DNA from: Clostridia bacterium
GTDB taxonomy: Bacteria; Bacillota; Clostridia; UBA1381
Assembly (NCBI GenBank): GCA_017380475.1
Contig: JAFODX010000047.1
Location: 1 to 5,776 of the forward strand
Direction: 5' to 3'
DNA: 5,776 bases
The translations under genes and the position numbers were made by a program. Below the pieces are notes generated by a model, which had not been told where the DNA came from, did not search any database, and saw only the letters and a list, made by a program, of their open reading frames with translations. Below are positions 1 to 5,776 of the stretch, piece after piece. Numbering within the stretch: position 1 is the first letter of the stretch; every line of letters starts with the position of its first letter.

Positions 1-1
1 T

Positions 2-1435
2 GACAGGCCGAACGCAAGACCGTATGAGGTAGTAGATGAGGTGCTTGAACTGTTTATAGACCTTGGTGCAACCGAGGAACAGCTTGACACACCTGTTATA
101 TTTGCATCGGGACGTGACGGCTGGGCGACTGCTGAATATGATCCCGAAAATCCGTCGGACGATTTGAGAGAGCTTTTTGAGCTTATAGTCCGTGAAATTC
201 CATGCCCTGACTGTGAGGACGAGGGCCCGTTCCAGATGCTTGTTTCAAATATCGACTATGACGATTATACAGGCAGAATTGCAGTAGGCAAGATACAGCG
301 TGGAAAAATCACGACAAATATGTCGCTTGCAATATGCCGTGCAGACGGAAAAACAGGCCACGCAAAAGCAACAAAGCTTCTGACTTTTGAGGGACTTTCA
401 AAGGCGGTAACCGATGAGGTCGGTGCAGGTGATGTTGTTGCAATTTCAGGCATTACAGATATAAACATCGGTGAAACCGTATGTTCGCCTGATTGCCCTG
501 ACCCGTTACCGTTTGTAAAGATTGATGACCCCGTTCTTTCAATGACATTCAGCGTAAACGACAGTCCGTTTGCAGGTAAAGAAGGTAAGTTTGTAACATC
601 ACGTCATCTGCGTGCAAGACTTTATAAGGAGCTTGACTCAAATGTAAGCCTGCGAGTGGAGGACACGGATACTACAGAGGCATTTACTGTATCGGGCAGA
701 GGCGAACTGCATTTGTCGGTGCTTATAGAGAATATGCGTCGTGAGGGTTATGAATTTCAGGTATCAAACCCCGTTGTTATCTATAAGGAAATAGACGGTG
801 AAAGGTGTGAGCCGATAGAACGCCTTACAGTTGATGTTCCGGCAGATTATACCGGTGCGGTTATGGACCAGGTTGTAAACCGTATGGGTACAATGACGGA
901 TATGTCACCAACGGCACAGAACTATACACGAATTGAGTTTTTAATTCCATCACGTGGACTTATCGGATTCAGAAGTGAGATAATGACTGCAACAAAGGGA
1001 ACGGCAATTGTAAACAGCATACTCGAATGTTATGAACCGTACAAGGGCGATTTTGCGCCACGTAACCGTGGTACACTTGTTGCGTGGGAAAACGGCGAGA
1101 GTATAACCTACGGACTGTTCAATGCACAGGAGCGTGGTACACTCTTTATAGGTCCGAACGTTCAGGTTTACGAGGGAATGATAGTGGGTGAGTGTTCAAG
1201 AAATGAAGACATCACCGTAAACGTGTGCAAGAGAAAGCACGCAACAAACACACGTGCATCGGGTTCAGATGATGCATTGAAGCTTGTTCCTGCCAAGGTT
1301 ATGACACTTGAAGAATGTCTTGATTTTATAGCAGAAGATGAGCTTTTGGAGGTCACTCCGACCTCGTTAAGAATGCGTAAACGTATTCTTCAGACAGATT
1401 TGCGTGCAAAAGATGCTGCAAGAAAGAAAAAATAA
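2..1435 (+). CDS. typA: Ribosome-associated translational GTPase TypA/BipA, 5'-truncated by the window edge
   Basis: TypA/BipA is an EF-G-like GTPase that binds the ribosome and supports growth under stress and 50S assembly. The frame is open to the left edge, so the gene starts outside; the GTG at 41 is an internal Val codon. Of 477 visible residues, the first (DRPNARP) follow what should be the Asp of the NKxD guanine-binding motif; SGRDGWA at about 36-42 is the G5 region. P-loop and switch regions are therefore missing from view, roughly 130 residues of a family of about 610. Next come the EF-Tu-like beta-barrel domain (about 75-155), an EF-G III-like domain with SGRGELHLSVLIE (about 231-243), an EF-G V-like domain with IPSRGLIGFRSE (about 315-326), and the BipA-specific C-terminal domain with NVCKRKHATNTRASGSDDAL (about 407-426). 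A Lys/Arg-rich tail ends at TAA. No terminator is visible after it, so some readthrough into ilvB is possible. Confidence 0.96.
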   Translation, partial: DRPNARPYEVVDEVLELFIDLGATEEQLDTPVIFASGRDGWATAEYDPENPSDDLRELFELIVREIPCPDCEDEGPFQMLVSNIDYDDYTGRIAVGKIQRGKITTNMSLAICRADGKTGHAKATKLLTFEGLSKAVTDEVGAGDVVAISGITDINIGETVCSPDCPDPLPFVKIDDPVLSMTFSVNDSPFAGKEGKFVTSRHLRARLYKELDSNVSLRVEDTDTTEAFTVSGRGELHLSVLIENMRREGYEFQVSNPVVIYKEIDGERCEPIERLTVDVPADYTGAVMDQVVNRMGTMTDMSPTAQNYTRIEFLIPSRGLIGFRSEIMTATKGTAIVNSILECYEPYKGDFAPRNRGTLVAWENGESITYGLFNAQERGTLFIGPNVQVYEGMIVGECSRNEDITVNVCKRKHATNTRASGSDDALKLVPAKVMTLEECLDFIAEDELLEVTPTSLRMRKRILQTDLRAKDAARKKK

Positions 1436-1455
1436 TAAATAATCGTCGAAACATA

Positions 1456-1484
1456 TTGACATTTAGGCGATTTACTGATACAAT
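1456..1484 (+). promoter_or_regulatory. Near-consensus SigA-type promoter for ilvBN(C)
   Basis: The -35 is TTGACA (1456-1461), the spacer is exactly 17 bases, and the -10 is TACAAT (1479-1484), preceded by TGA at 1476-1478 that fits an extended -10. A start near 1491 would leave a leader of only about 30 bases before the ilvB start. That is too short for a T-box or a leader-peptide attenuator. The role is inferred from the motifs. Confidence 0.85.
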
Positions 1485-1488
1485 AAAA

Positions 1489-1508
1489 AGAACTTTAGAA
1501 TTTTAGAA
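1489..1508 (+). repeat. Three AGAA motifs at 8-base spacing in the ilvB leader
   Basis: AGAA occurs at 1489, 1497 and 1505, with near-identical octamers CTTTAGAA and TTTTAGAA between them. The last overlaps the ribosome binding site. The run lies from the predicted transcription start to the Shine-Dalgarno, where a repressor or RNA-binding protein could act. It may also be only an A-rich leader; no known operator consensus is matched. Confidence 0.35.
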
Positions 1509-1513
1509 GGAGG
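1505..1513 (+). promoter_or_regulatory. Ribosome binding site that decides the ilvB TTG start
   Basis: AGAAGGAGG ends 8 bases before TTG at 1522, ideal spacing. The in-frame ATG at 1528 would be 14 bases away. The ATG at 1515 is only 1 base away and out of frame, opening a 12-codon frame that stops at 1553. TTG is therefore the preferred start. Confidence 0.8.
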
Positions 1514-1521
1514 AATGAAGC

Positions 1522-3186
1522 TTGAGTATGAATGGTGCAGATTTAGCAGTTAAAGCCCTGGAGGCAAACGGTGTCAAGGTCGTCTTTGGCTACCCCGGCG
1601 CAGCTAATGCCCCCTTTATAGACAGTGTGTCTCATTCATCAATAGAGTACGTGCTCTCAAGAAACGAGCAGGGTGCGGCGCATATGGCATCAGGCTACGG
1701 CAGAGTAAACCGTGTAGCAGGTGTTTGTACAGCGACTTCGGGCCCGGGAGCAACCAACCTTATAACGGCGATTGCAACGGCGTATATGGACTCCATTCCT
1801 ATGGTAGCGATTACCGGTCAGGTTAAGCGAGAGCTTATCGGAAAGGACGCATTCCAGGAAGTAGACATTACGGGTGCAACATTACCGTTTACAAAGCACA
1901 GCTATCTTGTAAACGATGTAAAGGACATTACCCGTGTCGTCAACGAAGCGTTTCATATTGCAACTACAGGCAGACCCGGACCGGTGCTTATAGACTTCCC
2001 GATGGACGTATTGAAAGCTCCGTATGAGGAAGACGGTGAGGAGAATGAAATCAATCTCCGTGGCTATAAGCTTTTAGGCAAGGCAAACGAAACACAGATA
2101 AAGAAAGTTGCGCAGGCATTAAAGAAAGCAAAGAAACCTGTAATCCTTGCAGGCGGAGGTATTGCTCTTGCAAATGCACAGGAAATTATACGTGACTTTG
2201 TAAAGGATACAGAAATACCTGTTATAGCAACAATGATGGGTCTCGGAGTTCTCCCGACAGATGATAAGAAGTTCTACGGTATGATAGGCTCACACGGTAC
2301 AAAGTGTGCCAATATGATGCTTAACCGTTCAGACCTTGTCATTGCAATGGGTACAAGACTTGGCGACAGAAGCGTTGCCAATGCTGAAGGTCTTGAGAAA
2401 TCCAAAAAGCTTGTACATATAGACATTGACCCTGCCGAAATCGGTAAGAATATGCAGCCGTATATCCCGGTTGTAGGCGATATAAAGGATGTTGCAGTTC
2501 AGCTTAAGAGTGCACTTGGTGATTACAAGGCTAACGCTGAGTGGTGCGATGAAGTTGATAAGCTTCGTAAGGACACAGCACCGGAAATATCAAAAGAGGA
2601 TAACGGGTTTGTTAATCCGAGATACTTCCTTGAGCGTCTGTCAGAGCTTACAAAGTCAGAGGCATACATCACAACTGAGGTAGGTCAGAACCAGCTCTGG
2701 ACAGCAAACCATTATACCATTAAAGAACCGAACAGATTCCTTACATCAGGCGGTTTCGGTACAATGGGCTACGGACTTCCGGCAGCTATCGGTGCATCAC
2801 GTGCACAGAGTGAGCTTCCCGTAATTGCAGTTATGGGTGACGGTAGTTTCCAGATGGATTTACCGGAGCTTGGCACAATGCAGCAGTATGATATACCCGT
2901 AAAGATGGTTCTCTTTAAGAACGACCGTCTGGGTATGGTGCATGAGCATCAGTATCTTTTCTATGGCTCAAACTATCAGATGGTAGATATAACAGGCGGA
3001 CCTGACTTTGCAAAGCTTGTTGATGCATACGGTATCAGGAGTGGCAGAGTATCGGAAAACTCAAAGGTTGATGATGCAATCAAAGAGATGATGGACGGTC
3101 GTGAGAGTTATCTTCTGATTGTTGATGTAAGCCCATACGAACCCACAGGTAACGCTCTTAACGAGAGCAGAATGAAGGAGGCGTAA
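1522..3186 (+). CDS. ilvB: Acetohydroxyacid (acetolactate) synthase large catalytic subunit
   Basis: This ThDP-, Mg- and FAD-dependent enzyme condenses two pyruvates to 2-acetolactate, or pyruvate with 2-oxobutyrate, the first common step to valine, leucine and isoleucine. The 554 residues are slightly short for the family. The N-terminal Pyr domain has YPGAA (24-28), catalytic Glu49 in RNEQGAAH, and FQEVD (111-115). The central FAD-binding domain has GSHGTKCANMML (256-267) and TRLGDR (278-283). The C-terminal PP domain has GFGTMGYGLPAAIGA (411-425) and the ThDP/Mg motif starting GDGSF (439-443) and ending at Asn467. Unusual: GMVHEHQ (471-477) puts His476 where the family normally has Trp; Lys102 replaces the common Pro after QV; the C-terminus reads EPTGNALNE instead of the usual PMxxxG arm. 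The TTG start is set by the upstream Shine-Dalgarno. ilvN begins 2 bases after the stop, and ilvC follows, so a biosynthetic role is well supported. Confidence 0.95.
   Translation: MSMNGADLAVKALEANGVKVVFGYPGAANAPFIDSVSHSSIEYVLSRNEQGAAHMASGYGRVNRVAGVCTATSGPGATNLITAIATAYMDSIPMVAITGQVKRELIGKDAFQEVDITGATLPFTKHSYLVNDVKDITRVVNEAFHIATTGRPGPVLIDFPMDVLKAPYEEDGEENEINLRGYKLLGKANETQIKKVAQALKKAKKPVILAGGGIALANAQEIIRDFVKDTEIPVIATMMGLGVLPTDDKKFYGMIGSHGTKCANMMLNRSDLVIAMGTRLGDRSVANAEGLEKSKKLVHIDIDPAEIGKNMQPYIPVVGDIKDVAVQLKSALGDYKANAEWCDEVDKLRKDTAPEISKEDNGFVNPRYFLERLSELTKSEAYITTEVGQNQLWTANHYTIKEPNRFLTSGGFGTMGYGLPAAIGASRAQSELPVIAVMGDGSFQMDLPELGTMQQYDIPVKMVLFKNDRLGMVHEHQYLFYGSNYQMVDITGGPDFAKLVDAYGIRSGRVSENSKVDDAIKEMMDGRESYLLIVDVSPYEPTGNALNESRMKEA
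3175..3181 (+). promoter_or_regulatory. ilvN ribosome binding site inside the ilvB 3' end
   Basis: AAGGAGG lies in the last codons of ilvB, 7 bases before the ilvN ATG at 3189. Ribosomes ending ilvB at 3184-3186 stop on top of this site, which fits translational coupling and balanced synthesis of the two subunits. Confidence 0.85.
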
Positions 3187-3188
3187 GT

Positions 3189-3689
3189 ATGGAGAAATAT
3201 ACATTATCAGTTCTCGTTGAGAACAGTGCAGGTGTACTTTCAAGAGTAGTAGGTCTTTTCACACGCAGAGGCTTCAACATTCATTCGCTGTCTGTTGGTC
3301 CGACTGCTGATGACAGAGTTTCACGTATCACTATCGAGGTAAAAGGCGATGTGTATATGGTTGAGCAGGTGTCAAAGCAGCTCTCAAAGCTGATGGAAGT
3401 CATAAAGATAAAGACCTTGAAAGAAAGCGAAATGGTAAAGCGTGGTCTTGTCCTTGTAAAGATAAAGACAAACCCGAAAAACCGTGGCGAGATTATTGAG
3501 GTTGCAAACGTATTCCGTGCCAACATAATCGACCTTTCACCCACAACCATAACAGCCGAGGTTACAGGCTCAGACCAGAAGATTGAGGCATTTTTGAACA
3601 TGGTTGAGGGCTACGGCATTGAAGAAACTGCACGTACAGGTATGACAGCGCTTGAGCGTGGCGCAAACACACTCAAAATAGATAAATAA
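3189..3689 (+). CDS. ilvN: Acetohydroxyacid synthase small regulatory subunit
   Basis: The regulatory partner of IlvB: it raises catalytic activity and carries valine feedback inhibition. At 166 residues it has normal family length. The N-terminal ACT domain (about 3-76) begins YTLSVLVENSAGVLSRVVGLF and continues RRGFNIHSLSVG. Asn12, Gly15 and Asn30 correspond to the Asn11, Gly14 and Asn29 of E. coli IlvH that form the valine site, so feedback by valine is expected (an inference from homology). The C-terminal AHAS small-subunit domain (about 85-160) includes LVLVKIKTNPKNRGEI and EVTGSDQKIEAFL. The start is ATG with a strong Shine-Dalgarno inside ilvB, 2 bases after the ilvB stop. The symbol ilvH is equally usable for this subunit. 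Confidence 0.95.
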   Translation: MEKYTLSVLVENSAGVLSRVVGLFTRRGFNIHSLSVGPTADDRVSRITIEVKGDVYMVEQVSKQLSKLMEVIKIKTLKESEMVKRGLVLVKIKTNPKNRGEIIEVANVFRANIIDLSPTTITAEVTGSDQKIEAFLNMVEGYGIEETARTGMTALERGANTLKIDK

Positions 3690-3697
3690 CTTAAGAC

Positions 3698-3719
3698 AAA
3701 AATGCTATGAGGCGTTTTT
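3698..3719 (+). terminator. Weak hairpin with T-run between ilvN and ilvC (possible attenuator or partial terminator)
   Basis: AAAAATGC (3698-3705) pairs with GCGTTTTT (3712-3719) around a 6-base loop TATGAG. The 8 pairs include two G-C, one G-U and five A-U. The T-run is itself part of the stem, so it would be a weak terminator. It could let some transcripts end after ilvN, or protect or process the mRNA upstream of ilvC. Confidence 0.4.
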
Positions 3720-3752
3720 ATAAATTCATATGTATTCAAAGGAAAGAGGTAA

Positions 3753-4787
<1,035 letters not shown>

Positions 4788-4817
4788 TAGCAAACCATTG
4801 AATTTGGCGCAGATCAC

Positions 4818-4849
4818 AAAACACACAGGAAATCCTGTGTGTTTTTGTT
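4818..4849 (+). terminator. Strong Rho-independent terminator of the ilv operon
   Basis: AAAACACACAGGA (4818-4830) is perfectly complementary to 4833-4845. Allowing for the turn, this gives about 12 pairs closing a 4-base loop (AAAT), with TTTTTGTT directly downstream. It begins 30 bases after the ilvC stop. The reverse strand also ends in a T-run, so it may act weakly in both directions. Confidence 0.9.
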
Positions 4850-4871
4850 ATGAACAAACACTCACCCTCGA

Positions 4872-4964
4872 CGTACAAACGTACGCCGTCGGGCAACGGT
4901 CAAATGTGCAAACAGCACATTTTCCTTCGGTTTGTTCATTCTGCATCCAAATTGAATGATTTAC
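4872..4964. repeat. Structured intergenic repeat, copy 1
   Basis: This 93-bp unit recurs at 5033-5125, offset 161 bases. Positions 4881-4964 match copy 2 at 81 of 84 bases. Predicted hairpins: CGTAC-AAAC-GTACG (4872-4885), CCGT/ACGG (4886-4889 with 4896-4899), and AAATGTGC-AAACA-GCACATTT (4902-4922). The tail CTGCATCCAAATTGAAT (4941-4957) is unpaired locally. I do not recognise it as a named family; a small mobile or REP/MITE-like interspersed element is an inference. Confidence 0.85.
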
Positions 4965-5032
4965 GTGATATATGTCGACGAGGATGGCTTTCGCAAAATC
5001 TGCTCTGATTTCTCGGCAACTGAGCCACCTGC

Positions 5033-5125
5033 CGTACCGGTGTACGCCGTCGGGCAACGGTCAAATGTGCAAACGGCACATTTTCCTTCGGTTTGTTCAT
5101 TCTGCATCCAAATTGAATTGTTTAC
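5033..5125. repeat. Structured intergenic repeat, copy 2
   Basis: Same orientation as copy 1. The first hairpin has the same stem, CGTAC/GTACG, but loop CGGT instead of AAAC. The third has the same 8-bp stem with loop AAACG instead of AAACA. The only other differences are two adjacent bases near the 3' end (5119-5120). Similarity stops sharply after 5125. Confidence 0.85.
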
Positions 5126-5154
5126 TCAAATACCGGGCTGAATAAATTTTATCT

Positions 5155-5180
5155 TATGAAATTGTAAACAATTTCGCATA
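5155..5180. promoter_or_regulatory. Palindrome just upstream of the second promoter, possible operator
   Basis: GAAATTG (5158-5164) and CAATTTC (5169-5175) form a perfect 7-bp inverted repeat around TAAA. It extends to TATG/CATA if two bases bulge on the right arm. It ends 4 bases before the -35 box, a position suited to a regulator of the downstream gene. No family consensus is recognised. Confidence 0.45.
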
Positions 5181-5184
5181 TTAT

Positions 5185-5213
5185 TTGACAAAGAGTGACA
5201 ACTGTGGTATACT
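5185..5213 (+). promoter_or_regulatory. Near-consensus SigA-type promoter for the methionine gamma-lyase-like gene
   Basis: TTGACA (5185-5190), a 17-base spacer, and TATACT (5208-5213) with TGG just before it as an extended -10. Transcription should start near 5220, leaving a leader of about 44 bases, too short for a SAM or T-box riboswitch. Confidence 0.85.
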
Positions 5214-5263
5214 TAATACAAGTGGATTTTTGCTTACAAATAAAAGGATTTGGATATAATAAG

Positions 5264-5776
5264 ATGAACAAGACAGAATATATAGCAGACGCTTTCGGTG
5301 TATCACGCCGTGCGATAGAATTGATAAATGAAGCTGAAAAGGCTGTTGTTGACAAGTTCAGGGAGCTTGAAGAAACAGCGGAAATAAACCAGCTTAAGGT
5401 GATGTGTGCTTTCTCTGATAACCGTGTATCGGAACGCCATTTCGTTCCGACGACGGGATATGGGTACGATGATGACGGGCGTGACACGCTTGATAAGATA
5501 TACGCACAGATTTTCGGTGCAGAGGATGCGTTGGTACGTCATAATTGGGTCAATGGTTCGCACACGCTCTCGACTATGCTTTATGCGGTGTTAAGACCCG
5601 GCGATACATTGCTTGCTGTAACGGGAAAACCGTATGATACATTAGAAGAAGTCATAGGCATAGCAGGTGATGATGGAAATGGCTCACTTAAGGATTTTGG
5701 TATCAATTACAAACAAATAGATCTTGTAAATGGTGATATAAACAAAGAAGCCATAGAAAAAACATTAAAAGAAGAA
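5264..5776 (+). CDS. PLP-dependent methionine gamma-lyase-like protein (YnbB / aluminium resistance family), 3'-truncated
   Basis: Only the first 171 codons are visible, of a family of about 410-430 residues; the frame is open to the right edge. The fold is the aspartate aminotransferase type of PLP enzyme, grouped near cystathionine and methionine gamma-lyases; the physiological substrate of this family is not firmly known. Recognisable family blocks: GYGYDDDGRDTLDKIY (65-80), a turn ending NGSHTLST (97-104) where relatives usually read SGTHA, LRPGD (110-114), and GKPYDTLEEVIG (121-132), followed by GSLKDFGI (140-147). The PLP-binding lysine lies beyond the window, so activity cannot be judged. 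ATG at 5264 is chosen because the strong promoter places the transcript start near 5220. Its Shine-Dalgarno is poor: GGA at 5252-5254 is well spaced, while AAAAGGA at 5242-5248 is 15 bases away. It forms its own transcription unit after the ilv terminator. Confidence 0.88.
   Translation, partial: MNKTEYIADAFGVSRRAIELINEAEKAVVDKFRELEETAEINQLKVMCAFSDNRVSERHFVPTTGYGYDDDGRDTLDKIYAQIFGAEDALVRHNWVNGSHTLSTMLYAVLRPGDTLLAVTGKPYDTLEEVIGIAGDDGNGSLKDFGINYKQIDLVNGDINKEAIEKTLKEE

Larger units (their letters stand above)
4788..5263. other. 476-base intergenic region: terminator, paired repeats, palindrome, promoter
   Basis: I see no convincing gene here. In order it holds the ilvC terminator (4818-4849), repeat copy 1 (4872-4964), a 68-base spacer with only a small hairpin (AAATC 4996-5000 / GATTT 5007-5011), repeat copy 2 (5033-5125), an AT-rich stretch, a palindrome (5155-5180), and the promoter of the next gene (5185-5213). 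Short open frames cross the repeats on both strands but lack supporting starts. Confidence 0.8.

Noticed and set aside
41..43. GTG as a start for a shorter TypA
   Set aside because: The frame is open to the window edge and the upstream residues (DRPNARPYEVVDE) are conserved TypA sequence.
1441..1472. Stem AATCGTC / GGCGATT as a typA terminator
   Set aside because: The loop is 18 bases, one pair is G-U, no T-run follows, and the -35 box of the ilvB promoter lies inside the loop.
1491..1515. CodY box (AATTTTCWGAAAATT-like) in the ilvB leader
   Set aside because: AATTTTAGAAGG matches only the first half; the central spacing and right half do not fit.
1515..1553. 12-codon frame from ATG overlapping the ilvB start, a possible leader peptide
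   Set aside because: The Shine-Dalgarno is only 1 base from this ATG, the peptide has no run of branched-chain codons, and it overlaps ilvB out of frame.
3691..3724. Separate ilvC promoter with a TATAAA -10
   Set aside because: No reasonable -35 at 16-18 bases; AAGACA is 20 bases away and poor.
4848..5057. Minus-strand frame of 69 codons across repeat copy 1
   Set aside because: It reads only through repeat and spacer sequence, has no ribosome binding site at the expected place, and matches no family I know.
4872..5125. CRISPR array
   Set aside because: Only two copies, the unit is 93 bp with internal hairpins, and there is no short regular repeat-spacer pattern or cas gene.
5255..5260. 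TATAAT just before the ATG at 5264 as an alternative -10
   Set aside because: It would give an essentially leaderless transcript and has no good -35, while TTGACA-17-TATACT lies upstream.

Overview
The window looks like a chromosomal stretch from a low-to-mid GC Clostridia (Firmicutes) genome. A gut Oscillospiraceae/Ruminococcus-type bacterium is my best guess, with low confidence below class level. The grounds are strong AGGAGG-type ribosome binding sites, a TTG start, near-consensus SigA-type promoters, frequent ATA/AGA codons, and the resemblance of the last gene to the Bacillus YnbB family. All recognised genes are on the + strand.

Layout. (1) Positions 2-1435: the 3' four-fifths of typA/bipA, a ribosome-associated GTPase; the window opens on the Asp that should end its NKxD motif. 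(2) Positions 1456-1484: a near-perfect promoter with a very short leader. (3) Positions 1522-4787: ilvB-ilvN-ilvC, giving acetohydroxyacid synthase large and small subunits and ketol-acid reductoisomerase, the first two steps of branched-chain amino acid synthesis. ilvB and ilvN are tightly coupled; ilvC follows after a 69-base gap that holds a weak hairpin. (4) Positions 4818-4849: a strong intrinsic terminator. (5) Positions 4850-5150: non-coding DNA with two copies of a structured repeat of about 93 bp. (6) Positions 5155-5213: a palindrome followed by a second near-consensus promoter. (7) Positions 5264-5776: the start of a PLP-dependent methionine gamma-lyase-like gene (YnbB / 'aluminium resistance protein' family), cut by the window end.

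How the genes work together. IlvB and IlvN condense pyruvate with pyruvate or 2-oxobutyrate; IlvC isomerises and reduces the product. IlvN keeps the residues used for valine feedback. ilvD, ilvA, ilvE and leu genes are not in the window.

No wholly new system is evident. The points most worth a second look are the paired repeat, whose internal differences all fall in predicted hairpin loops, and the IlvB active-site region, where the usual Trp that sets 2-oxobutyrate preference is replaced by His and two further herbicide-contact regions also differ from the common pattern.
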